In this document: positions 1-7,118 of the stretch, piece after piece
How the letters are laid out: each line of letters starts with the position of its first letter
How positions within the stretch are numbered: the stretch's first letter is position 1
Assembly (NCBI GenBank): GCA_947371645.1
Contig: CANBQJ010000080.1
Span: 1-14,939, forward strand
Reading direction: 5' to 3'
From: Burkholderiales bacterium
GTDB taxonomy: Bacteria > Pseudomonadota > Gammaproteobacteria > Burkholderiales > Burkholderiaceae
Length of the DNA: 14,939 bases
Notes under the pieces: model-generated
What the model was told of the DNA's origin: nothing
The model's input: the letters and a program-made list of their open reading frames with translations, nothing else
Databases searched by the model: none
Made by a program: the position numbers and the translations under genes

Positions 1-1367
1 GGCCGCGCGGCAAGGCCCTGGGCGGCAGCAGTTCGATCAACGCCATGCTCTACACGCGCGGGCACCCGTCTGACTACGACGACTGGGCGGCCCTGGGCAA
101 CGCAGGCTGGTCTCACGCCGATGTCCTGCCTTACTTCAAGCGGTCCGAAGGCTGGCAGGGCGGCGCCACGAGCAGCCACGGCGAAGGCGGCCCGCTGAGC
201 GTCTGCGAGTTGGGTGAGGTCAACCCGGTGAGCGTGGCCGCACGGGAAGCAGGGTGCGAAGCGGGCTACCCCCTCAACGACGACTTCAATGGCCCGCAAC
301 AGGAGGGCTGGGGCTGGTACCAGATGACGCGCCGCCAGGGCCAACGCTGCAGCGCGGCCAAGGCCTTTCTGGAGCCAGTGCGCCAGCGCCGAAACCTCCA
401 GGTCTTTGTCCGCTCGATGGCCACGCGCATCCGCCTGGATGGGCAACGCGCCACAGGTGTCGAACTCATCCAGGATGGCCAGAGCCTGACCCTGCGCGCG
501 TCCAGAGAGGTCATCGTCAGTGCCGGGGCGATCGGTTCGCCTCAACTGCTGATGCTGTCGGGCATCGGTCATGGCCCGGAGTTGAAACAGGCTGGTGTGC
601 AGCCCCGCCATGAACTGCCGGGTGTGGGCAAGCACCTGCTGGATCACCTGGATGTGATGGTGCAGCACCGGTGCGCGTCCAAGATGACCCATGGCGTGGC
701 CCCGGGCATGGCACCACGCGCCCTCAAGGCACTGTGGGACTACAACGTTCACCGCAAGGGCATGCTGTGCAACGGCCCAGTAGAAGTGGGCGGCTTCTTG
801 AAGACGTCTGCCGACCTGGCCCGCCCGGATGTGCAGCTCCAGTTCATTCCTGCCTACATGCGCGAGCACGGCGCCAGACATGTGATGGGGTATGGCCTCA
901 CCTTGCACGTGTGCCAACTCCGGCCCTGGAGCGAAGGCGACATCCGACTGGCTTCCCCGAAGGCCGATGTCGCACCCCGCATTCGAGCCCGCTACCTGAG
1001 CGACCCGCGCGACCTGCCCGTCCTCATCAAAGGCCTGCGCATGTGCCGCCACATCCTGTCGATGCCTGCGCTTCATGCGCACTGCGGCCAGGAAGTGCTG
1101 CCGGGGCCCGCTGCACAGAGCGACGAGGCCATCGAAACGCACATCCGCGCCCAGGCCGAGACGATCTACCACCCTGTAGGGACCTGCAAGATGGGCCACG
1201 ACCCCATGGCCGTGGTCGACGGCCAGTTGCGCGTACATGGCCTGAGCGGCCTGCGGGTGGTGGATGCTTCCATCATGCCCACCCTGATTGGCGGCAACAC
1301 CAATGCGCCCACCATCATGATCGCCGAGAAGGCATCTGACCTCATCCTGGAGCATGCCCCGACGTGA
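1..1367 (+). CDS. GMC-family FAD alcohol dehydrogenase, AlkJ-like (5' end missing)
   Basis: The reading frame is already open at the window edge: bases 3-47 encode PRGKALGGSSSINAM, the first GMC signature, so the true start and the N-terminal GxGxxG dinucleotide motif lie upstream (roughly 75-80 residues missing, judged against AlkJ from memory). About 454 residues remain. The second signature region (SAGAIGSPQLLMLSGIG, about 520-570) is intact, and the C-terminus holds the catalytic His in YHPVGTCKMG and the Asn in GGNTNAPTIMIAE. The LNDDFNG, GQR and VDASIMP blocks closely resemble AlkJ, the membrane-associated, quinone-linked alcohol dehydrogenase that oxidises medium-chain alcohols to aldehydes. 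Choline dehydrogenase (BetA) is the usual automatic label but fits less well. The stop overlaps the next start by 4 bp (GTGA), so the two genes are probably translationally coupled. Family is certain; the substrate is inferred. Confidence 0.93.
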   Translation, partial: PRGKALGGSSSINAMLYTRGHPSDYDDWAALGNAGWSHADVLPYFKRSEGWQGGATSSHGEGGPLSVCELGEVNPVSVAAREAGCEAGYPLNDDFNGPQQEGWGWYQMTRRQGQRCSAAKAFLEPVRQRRNLQVFVRSMATRIRLDGQRATGVELIQDGQSLTLRASREVIVSAGAIGSPQLLMLSGIGHGPELKQAGVQPRHELPGVGKHLLDHLDVMVQHRCASKMTHGVAPGMAPRALKALWDYNVHRKGMLCNGPVEVGGFLKTSADLARPDVQLQFIPAYMREHGARHVMGYGLTLHVCQLRPWSEGDIRLASPKADVAPRIRARYLSDPRDLPVLIKGLRMCRHILSMPALHAHCGQEVLPGPAAQSDEAIETHIRAQAETIYHPVGTCKMGHDPMAVVDGQLRVHGLSGLRVVDASIMPTLIGGNTNAPTIMIAEKASDLILEHAPT

Positions 1368-2965
1368 CCGACCCTCAGGACCCCACCATCATCGTGGGCG
1401 CTGGTCTGGCCGGGTTGGTGGCCAGCCTGGAACTGCTGGACAGGGGCCACGCCGTGGTCTTGCTGGACCGTGGCGAACCCGAGCGCCTGGGTGGCCTGGG
1501 CCTGCATGCCTTCGGCGGCATGCTGCTGGTGGACACGCCCTTGCAGCGCCTCAACCGCATCCACGACAGCACCGAACTGGCCTTGTCGGACTGGTTGCGC
1601 TTTGCAGCGTTCCAGCCTGACGACGCATGGCCGCGGCGATGGGCGGAGCGCTATGTGGAGCGCTGTGTGCCCGATGTCTACGAGTGGCTGGGCCGGCGTG
1701 GCCTGCGCTTCGTGCCCGCCGTGCAATGGGTTGAACGCGGATGGATGACGCCGGGCAATTCGGTGCCCCGCTACCACGTGCTGTGGGGCACCTCGCGCCA
1801 CATGATGACCACCTTGCTCAAGACCTTGCACCACCACCCCCATCGCCGCCGCTTGCAGTTGCTCACCCGCCACCGGGTGGACGGGTTGACCTGGCACGGC
1901 GATCGTGTGGGGGGCTGCACGGGCATGGATGAAGCGCACGGCCAGCCCTTCTCGTTGACGGGCCGCGCGGTGATCGTGGCCACCGGCGGCATCACGGGTG
2001 ACCTGGCGCGCGTGCGGCGGCACTGGCCCGCCGAATGGGGCCACGCGCCCGCCACCCTGTTGAACGGCTCGCACCCCTCTGCCGATGGCCGCATGCACGA
2101 TGCGGTGGCCTCAGGGGGTGGCAAGGTCACCCACCTCGACCAGATGTGGAACTACGCCGCCGGGGTGCGGCACCCCGCACCGCACTTTGCCGGCCATGGC
2201 CTGAGCCTGATCCCGGCGCGGTCGGCGTTGTGGCTGGACCCGGACGGCCATCGCATCGGGCCCGTGCCCTTCGTGACCGGCTTCGACACCTTTGACATGG
2301 TGGCCCAGATTGCCCGCGAAGGCTGGCCATGGACCTGGCAGGTGCTCAACCGGCGCATTGCCCGCAAAGAGCTGGCGGCTTCAGGGGCCGACCACAACCC
2401 GCACATCCGTGACCGGCGCCTGCTGGCGTTTGCAAGCCAGATGCTGTGGGGCAACGACGACCTGATCGACGAGCTGCTGGCGCATTGCCCCGATGTGGTC
2501 CAGGGCAGGACGCTGGCGGAACTGGCCGACCGCATGAATGCCATCGATGGCGGCACGCGCATCCAGGCCAGCACCCTGCGGCAGGAGATCGAGCCCTATG
2601 ACGCCCAGATCCGCCGGGGCCCACGCCTGCACAACGACGACCAGCTGCGGCGCATCGAGCACCTGCGCAGGTGGTTGGGAGACCGCATGCGCACCTGCGC
2701 CTACCAGCCCATCCTGGACCCCGACGCCGGCCCCCTGATCGCCATCCGTTGCCAGCTCCTGACGCGCAAGTCGACCGGCGGCATCCAGACCAACCTCCAC
2801 AGCCAGGTGATGCGCGACGATGGCCAGGCCATCGCTGGGCTGTACGCTGTGGGAGAAGCGGCCGGCTTTGGCGGTGGGGGCAGCAATGGCCGCAAATCGC
2901 TGGAAGGCACCTTCCTGTCAGGCTGCCTGCTCACCGCCCAGGCGGCCGCCGCGTCCTTGTCTTGA
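1364..2965 (+). CDS. FAD-binding dehydrogenase (KsdD/fumarate-reductase flavoprotein-like, COG3573 type)
   Basis: A 533-residue flavoprotein starting at a GTG that overlaps the preceding stop codon. The N-terminus has a Rossmann fold: IIVGAGLAGLVASLELLDRG (residues 9-28), with acidic D35 ending the second strand as expected for FAD ribose binding. A second FAD segment, AVIVATGGITGDL, lies near residue 205. The C-terminus, GLYAVGEAAGFGGGGSNG followed by RKSLEGTFLSGCL, is the glycine-rich closing motif of the FAD_binding_2 family shared with 3-ketosteroid-1-dehydrogenase and fumarate reductase. Length and motifs match the group annotated only as 'FAD-binding dehydrogenase', whose substrates are mostly unknown. 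No signal peptide is visible, so it is probably cytoplasmic. Its position between an alcohol dehydrogenase and a ThDP enzyme suggests desaturation or oxidation of an intermediate in one peripheral pathway; that is inference. Confidence 0.9.
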   Translation: MTDPQDPTIIVGAGLAGLVASLELLDRGHAVVLLDRGEPERLGGLGLHAFGGMLLVDTPLQRLNRIHDSTELALSDWLRFAAFQPDDAWPRRWAERYVERCVPDVYEWLGRRGLRFVPAVQWVERGWMTPGNSVPRYHVLWGTSRHMMTTLLKTLHHHPHRRRLQLLTRHRVDGLTWHGDRVGGCTGMDEAHGQPFSLTGRAVIVATGGITGDLARVRRHWPAEWGHAPATLLNGSHPSADGRMHDAVASGGGKVTHLDQMWNYAAGVRHPAPHFAGHGLSLIPARSALWLDPDGHRIGPVPFVTGFDTFDMVAQIAREGWPWTWQVLNRRIARKELAASGADHNPHIRDRRLLAFASQMLWGNDDLIDELLAHCPDVVQGRTLAELADRMNAIDGGTRIQASTLRQEIEPYDAQIRRGPRLHNDDQLRRIEHLRRWLGDRMRTCAYQPILDPDAGPLIAIRCQLLTRKSTGGIQTNLHSQVMRDDGQAIAGLYAVGEAAGFGGGGSNGRKSLEGTFLSGCLLTAQAAAASLS

Positions 2966-2980
2966 ACCGCCTCACGCACC

Positions 2981-4672
2981 ATGCCCCAGCCCACCACCAC
3001 GACCACCACCACGCTCAATGGCGCGCAGGCCATGATGCAAACGCTTGTGGACGCTGGCGTGAGCGTCTGCTTCACCAACCCAGGCACCTCGGAGATGCAT
3101 TTCGTGGCGGCGCTGGATTCGCAGCCCCGCATGCGCGCGGTCTTGACGCTCTTCGAAGGTGTGGCCACGGGCGCGGCCGACGGCTATGCGCGCATGGCGG
3201 GCCGGCCTGCCGCCACGCTGCTGCACCTGGGTTGCGGCCTGGGCAATGGCCTGGCCAACCTGCACAACGCCCGCAAAGGCAAGGTGCCGGTGGTGAACAT
3301 CGTGGGTGACCACGCCACCCACCATGTGCCCTTGGACGCGCAGCTGCAGTCCGACATCGAGACCGTGGCGCGCAATGTGTCGCCCTGGGTCAGGACGTCG
3401 ACCCGCACGGCTCGGCTGTGCGAAGACGTCGCCGAGGCCGTGTCGGTGGCCCAGGGCCCGCCCGGGCAGGTGGCCACGCTGATCCTGCCTGCCGATGTGT
3501 CCTGGAGCCCGGGCGGCATCCCCGCCGCCCCACGTCCGCCGACCGCTCGCGACGTGGCCGACGAGGCCACCGTCTCGGCGCTGTCTGCCTTGTTGCGCGG
3601 CCCGGGCCCGGGCCGTGTGGCCTTGTTGCTCGGCGCTCAGGCCCTGCAAGGCCCCGCCTTGATGGCGGCCGCCCGCATCGCCGCCCACACCGGCGCGAGG
3701 CTGCTGGCCGAGGTCTTCCCCGCGCGCATGCAGCGCGGGGCCGGCCTGCCCAAGGTGGAACGGCTGGCCTATTTCGCCGAGCTGGCCAGCATCCAGCTGG
3801 CCGATCTGGAACACCTGATCCTGGTGGACGCCAAGGTGCCGGTGTCCTTCTTTGCCTATCCCGGCAAGTCTGGTGAACTGGTGCCCGACACCTGCCAGGT
3901 GCACGTGCTGGCCAGCCCCGCACAGGATGCCGAAGCCAGCTTGCAGCGCCTGGTACAGGCCCTGGGCGCCATCGCGGTGTCACCGCCGCTGCAGCCGCTC
4001 ATGCGCCCTGCGGCGCCGCGCGGCCGCCTCTCCGCCGAGAAGGTCTGCAAAGCCATGGGGCACCACCTGCCCGAAGGCGCCATCGTGGTGGACGAGGCGC
4101 AGACGTCCGGCGTCATGCTGCCCCGCTACACCGCCGGCGCGCCCCAACACGACCTGTTGACGCTCACAGGTGGCGCCATCGGGCAGGGCCTGCCCAACGC
4201 GGTGGGCGCGGCCATCGCCTGCCCGGATCGCAAAGTGATCGCCCTGGTCGGCGATGGCTCGGCCATGTACACCATCCAGGCCTTGTGGACCATGGCCCGC
4301 GAAAAGCTGGACGTCCTCGCCATCGTGTTCAACAACCGCTCTTACGCGATCCTGAACATCGAGTTGCAAAGGGTGGGGGTGCAGCAGGCCGGCCGCCAGG
4401 CACGCGCGCAAGTGGACCTGCACAAGCCGGCTTTGGACTTCGTGCAGCTGGCCCAGGGCATGGGCGTGGGCGCCACCCGGGTCGGCACAACAGAAGAGCT
4501 CAACGCCGCGCTGGCCCGGGCCCTGCGCACGCCCGGGCCGCACCTGATCGAAGCGGTGGTGCCCCCGGCCGTGTCCAGGCTGAAGCTGAAGCTGCTGCCC
4601 CATGTCCTGGGTTCACTGGAGAGCCTGCCTCTGGGCTTGGCCAAACGGATCAAGCGCCTGATTGCGCCCTGA
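2981..4672 (+). CDS. ThDP-dependent 2-oxoacid decarboxylase/lyase-like enzyme (often labelled acetolactate synthase large subunit)
   Basis: A 563-residue ThDP enzyme with the usual three domains: PYR (about 12-175), central (about 190-335) and PP (about 350-540). The cofactor-activating Glu is E59 in LFEGVATGAADGYARM. The metal/ThDP motif is GDGSAMYTIQALW (from residue 424) through FNNRSYAIL (NN at 451-452). Residues 81-89, LHLGCGLGN, align with the segment of benzoylformate decarboxylase holding its catalytic His70, giving H82 here; acetolactate synthases have a TSGPGATN-type loop there. This argues for decarboxylation or carboligation of an aryl or acyl 2-oxoacid rather than branched-chain amino acid synthesis, and no small regulatory subunit (ilvH-like) follows. 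The start lies 15 bp after the previous stop with no clear Shine-Dalgarno. Residues 5-11 are a Thr run encoded by an ACC-type repeat. The substrate cannot be read from the sequence. Confidence 0.88.
   Translation: MPQPTTTTTTTLNGAQAMMQTLVDAGVSVCFTNPGTSEMHFVAALDSQPRMRAVLTLFEGVATGAADGYARMAGRPAATLLHLGCGLGNGLANLHNARKGKVPVVNIVGDHATHHVPLDAQLQSDIETVARNVSPWVRTSTRTARLCEDVAEAVSVAQGPPGQVATLILPADVSWSPGGIPAAPRPPTARDVADEATVSALSALLRGPGPGRVALLLGAQALQGPALMAAARIAAHTGARLLAEVFPARMQRGAGLPKVERLAYFAELASIQLADLEHLILVDAKVPVSFFAYPGKSGELVPDTCQVHVLASPAQDAEASLQRLVQALGAIAVSPPLQPLMRPAAPRGRLSAEKVCKAMGHHLPEGAIVVDEAQTSGVMLPRYTAGAPQHDLLTLTGGAIGQGLPNAVGAAIACPDRKVIALVGDGSAMYTIQALWTMAREKLDVLAIVFNNRSYAILNIELQRVGVQQAGRQARAQVDLHKPALDFVQLAQGMGVGATRVGTTEELNAALARALRTPGPHLIEAVVPPAVSRLKLKLLPHVLGSLESLPLGLAKRIKRLIAP
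2991..3012 (+). repeat. ACC/CAC trinucleotide tract in the N-terminal codons of the ThDP enzyme
   Basis: Seven consecutive Thr codons, nearly all ACC with one ACG interruption, encode residues 5-11 just before the folded PYR domain. A tract like this can change length by slippage in 3-bp steps without breaking the frame. It lies outside any catalytic region and is probably a flexible leader. Confidence 0.7.
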
Positions 4673-4732
4673 GTGCCTGGTGGCGCGCATGGCGCCTCCG
4701 CCTGGCCACAAGTACCTCAGCCGCTGGGCCAC

Positions 4733-5227
4733 TCAGGCGCCGGCCTGGGGCAGCAGCTTGTGCAGGTTGAGGCTGATGACCTCAAAGCCCAGGGCCGCAT
4801 ACAGCGCCTGCGCGGCCACGTTGTGGCCAAACACATGCAGGCCGATGCTGTGCACCCGCAGTTCTGCGGCCAGGGCTTCAAACGACGCCAGCGCCCGCCG
4901 GGCATGGCCCTGGCGGCGGCTGGCTTCGTGCACATGGACGTCGTAGACAAAGGCTTCTCGCAAGCCCGCGCGCTCCGACAGGCCCACCCAGAGGCTGCCG
5001 ACCGTGGCCAGAGACGACGGGTCCACGATGTGGAAGATGTGGTGCTGCGGCGTGGCCAGGCCTCGGGGCAGCAGCAGCTCGAACTCGCTCAGGGCGCGGT
5101 CGACGGCGCCGGCGGCCGGCCATCGGCCTGCGGCAACCTGGTCGCCCGCGTAACGGGTGACCGACGCCAGCTTGAAGCGGGTGAAATCGGCCTCGGTCAT
5201 GGGCTTGAGCACGGGCTCGGCTGGCAC
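4733..5227 (-). CDS. GNAT-family N-acetyltransferase
   Basis: A 164-residue single-domain GNAT protein. Motif A is clear: strand 4 FVYDVHVHEASRRQGHARRA (about 93-112) with the acetyl-CoA pyrophosphate loop R-R-Q-G-H-A at 104-109. Motif B follows as HVFGHNVAAQALYAALGFEV (131-150), with N136 and the general-acid-position Tyr Y143. The start is taken as the GTG at 5227 because AAGGAGA sits 4 nt upstream of it; the nearby ATG at 5250 is in another frame. The gene lies 48 bp downstream of pgm on the same strand and may be cotranscribed with it. It converges on the ThDP enzyme gene with a 60-bp gap. The acceptor substrate (protein N-terminus, lysine, small amine or antibiotic) is unknown. Confidence 0.88.
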   Translation of the reverse strand: MPAEPVLKPMTEADFTRFKLASVTRYAGDQVAAGRWPAAGAVDRALSEFELLLPRGLATPQHHIFHIVDPSSLATVGSLWVGLSERAGLREAFVYDVHVHEASRRQGHARRALASFEALAAELRVHSIGLHVFGHNVAAQALYAALGFEVISLNLHKLLPQAGA

Positions 5228-5231
5228 GGGG

Positions 5232-5238
5232 TCTCCTT
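5232..5238 (-). promoter_or_regulatory. Ribosome binding site fixing the GTG start of the GNAT gene
   Basis: On the minus strand this reads AAGGAGA, a near-perfect match to the anti-Shine-Dalgarno sequence, followed by CCCC and the GTG at 5227. It is one of the strongest ribosome binding sites in the window and decides a non-ATG start. Confidence 0.8.
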
Positions 5239-5275
5239 GGGGGCAGGCATGGATTGTCGGCCCTCACGCGGGCAC

Positions 5276-6967
5276 TCAAGGCGAGCCGATCACGGCATCG
5301 ACCATGGCCTGGGCTTCCTGCAGGATCGCCTGCACATGGGCCGGGCCGTGAAAGCTCTCGGCGTAGACCTTGTAGATGGGCTCGGTGCCCGAGGGCCGCG
5401 CCGCGAACCAGCCGCCGGCCGCACACACCTTGATGCCGCCGATGGGCGCGCCATTGCCCTGCGCACAGGTGAGGATGGCGTCGATTTTTTCTCCCGCCAG
5501 CTCGGTGGCGCTCAGGTGCTGTGGCAACAAGGCCGCCAGCCGCTGACGCTGCACCGGGGTGGCCGCGGCTTCCACCAGGGCGGACACCGGGCCGCCGTGC
5601 TCGGGCGCCAGCTGGGCGGCCAGTTCGGCGTAAAGCGCGGCGGGGTCGCGGCCCGTCACCGCCGTGATCTCGGCCGACAACAAGGCCGCCGCGATGCCGT
5701 CCTTGTCGGTGGTCCAGGCCGTGCCATCGCGCCGCAGGAAGCTGGCGCCCGCGCTCTCTTCGCCCGCAAAGCCCAGGCGGGCATCCAGCAGGCCGGTGGC
5801 AAACCACTTGAAGCCCACCGGCACCTCGTAGAGCTGGCGGCCCAGTTGTGCCGCCAGCCGGTCGATGAGCTGCGTGCTGACCACCGTTTTGCCGATGGCG
5901 GCCTGCGCGCCCCATTGCGGGCGGTGCCGAAACAGGTGGTGCATGGCCACGCACAGGTAGTGGTTGGGCGGCATCAGGCCTTGCGCGGGCGTGACGATGC
6001 CATGGCGGTCGTGGTCGGTGTCGCAGGCGAAGGCGATGTCGACGTGGTCCTTCATGGCGGTCAGGGCGATCAGGCGCTGCATGGCGTAGGGCGAAGACGG
6101 GTCCATGCGGATCTGCCCATCCCAGTCCAGGGTCATGAAGCCGAAGGCCGGGTCGATGGCCTCACTGACCACGCTGAGGTCGACCCGCCAGTGCTCGGCG
6201 ATGGCCGCCCAGTAGTGCACGCCGGCACCACCCATGGGGTCCACACCCATGCGCACCTGGCTGTCGCGGATCGCCGCCATGTCGATGACCTGGTCCAGCT
6301 CGGCGACGTAGTGGGCGCGGAAGTCGTGGCGATGTGTGGTGGCCGCCGTCAAGGCCTGTGCGTGCGGCAGCTGATGCACGCCGGCCAGGTTGTGCGCCAG
6401 GTAGGCATTGGCAGCCGCCTCAATGCGGCCCGTGAGGCCCTCGCCTGCAGGGCCGCCGTGCGGTGGGTTGTACTTGAGGCCCCCGTCGCGGGGCGGGTTG
6501 TGCGATGGCGTGATGACGATGCCATCGGCCAGGCCCTGGCTGCCCTGCCCTCGCCCCGCCTTGAACAAGGGGCGGTTGTGGTTCACGATGGCGTGCGAGA
6601 CCGCCGGGGTCGGTGTGGTCTCGTCGCCTGGCGCCAGCATGACATCGACGCCATTGGCCGCCAGCACCTGCAGCGCGCTGATGCAGGCCGGCGCAGACAG
6701 CGCGTGGGTGTCGACACCCATGTACAAGGGCCCCGTGATGCCCTGTGCGCGGCGCTGATCGCAGATGGCCTGCGTGATGGCCAGCACGTGCCAGGCGTTG
6801 AAAGACACATCGAAGGCCGAGCCGCGGTGGCCCGAGGTGCCGAAGGCCACGCGCTGCGCGGCCACCGTCGGATCAGGCTGCTGCGCCCAGTAGGCCGCGA
6901 CCAACTGGTCCACATCAATGAGCGGGGCGGCGGTCGCGGGCAGGCCGGCAAGAGGACTGGTGTGCAT
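5276..6967 (-). CDS. pgm: Phosphoglucomutase (alpha-D-glucose phosphate-specific)
   Basis: Interconverts glucose-1-phosphate and glucose-6-phosphate, linking glycogen or nucleotide-sugar metabolism to central carbon. The 563 residues align along their length with E. coli Pgm (546). Visible marks: the N-terminal FGTSGHRGS (42-50); the active-site phosphoserine loop [12 protein letters not shown] (S155); the Mg-binding loop DTDHDRHG; the sugar-binding [14 protein letters not shown]; and the phosphate-binding [11 protein letters not shown] near the C-terminus. The ATG at 6967 is chosen because the protein then begins like E. coli Pgm; the frame stays open to 7120 but the extra 51 codons look non-coding. 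No good Shine-Dalgarno precedes it. About 9 extra residues (around 132-143, [13 protein letters not shown]) precede the serine loop compared with E. coli. It is divergent from the phosphoketolase operon. Confidence 0.96.
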   Translation of the reverse strand: MHTSPLAGLPATAAPLIDVDQLVAAYWAQQPDPTVAAQRVAFGTSGHRGSAFDVSFNAWHVLAITQAICDQRRAQGITGPLYMGVDTHALSAPACISALQVLAANGVDVMLAPGDETTPTPAVSHAIVNHNRPLFKAGRGQGSQGLADGIVITPSHNPPRDGGLKYNPPHGGPAGEGLTGRIEAAANAYLAHNLAGVHQLPHAQALTAATTHRHDFRAHYVAELDQVIDMAAIRDSQVRMGVDPMGGAGVHYWAAIAEHWRVDLSVVSEAIDPAFGFMTLDWDGQIRMDPSSPYAMQRLIALTAMKDHVDIAFACDTDHDRHGIVTPAQGLMPPNHYLCVAMHHLFRHRPQWGAQAAIGKTVVSTQLIDRLAAQLGRQLYEVPVGFKWFATGLLDARLGFAGEESAGASFLRRDGTAWTTDKDGIAAALLSAEITAVTGRDPAALYAELAAQLAPEHGGPVSALVEAAATPVQRQRLAALLPQHLSATELAGEKIDAILTCAQGNGAPIGGIKVCAAGGWFAARPSGTEPIYKVYAESFHGPAHVQAILQEAQAMVDAVIGSP

Positions 6968-7118
6968 GGGCGGGCGCCACGGTGGGCGAGTCAAGTCAGC
7001 GTGAGGGTGGGGCGATGCCAAGTTGAGGCCACGGCCGCCCGTGGTCTGTTCGATGCCGCACCACCGGCGTGTGCCTTGCCGCACAGACGACCGGCACCGC
7101 GCATGCCCCACTGCCCAC
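6968..7118. promoter_or_regulatory. Divergent pgm / phosphoketolase promoter region
   Basis: 151 bp separate the two divergent starts, so both promoters must lie here or just inside the genes. I see no convincing sigma-70 -35/-10 pair and no strong Shine-Dalgarno on either side. The one clear element is the inverted repeat listed separately at 7029-7044. Confidence 0.55.
7029..7044. promoter_or_regulatory. Perfect inverted repeat, candidate operator
   Basis: CCACGG-CCGC-CCGTGG is a perfect 6-bp inverted repeat with a 4-bp centre, roughly midway between the pgm and phosphoketolase starts. It could be a regulator site shared by the divergent genes or simply a GC-rich chance palindrome. It does not match a regulator motif that I recognise. 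Confidence 0.35.

Noticed and set aside
1166..2098. A minus-strand 310-codon open frame opposite the GMC and FAD dehydrogenase genes
   Set aside because: It spans the junction of two genes with strong family motifs and has shadow-type composition.
2981..4672. Assignment as ilvB (acetolactate synthase for branched-chain amino acids)
   Set aside because: No small subunit gene follows, the acetolactate-synthase-type TSGPGATN loop is missing, and the active-site His segment resembles benzoylformate decarboxylase.
4673..4732. Possible terminator between the convergent ThDP and GNAT genes (GGCGC-GCATG-GCGCC)
   Set aside because: Only a 5-bp stem with no U-tract on either strand; easily chance in GC-rich sequence.
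7023..7118. An N-terminal extension of 32 codons on the phosphoketolase
   Set aside because: The extension is Arg/Pro/His-rich, has no ribosome binding site, and family members begin near the ATG at 7119.
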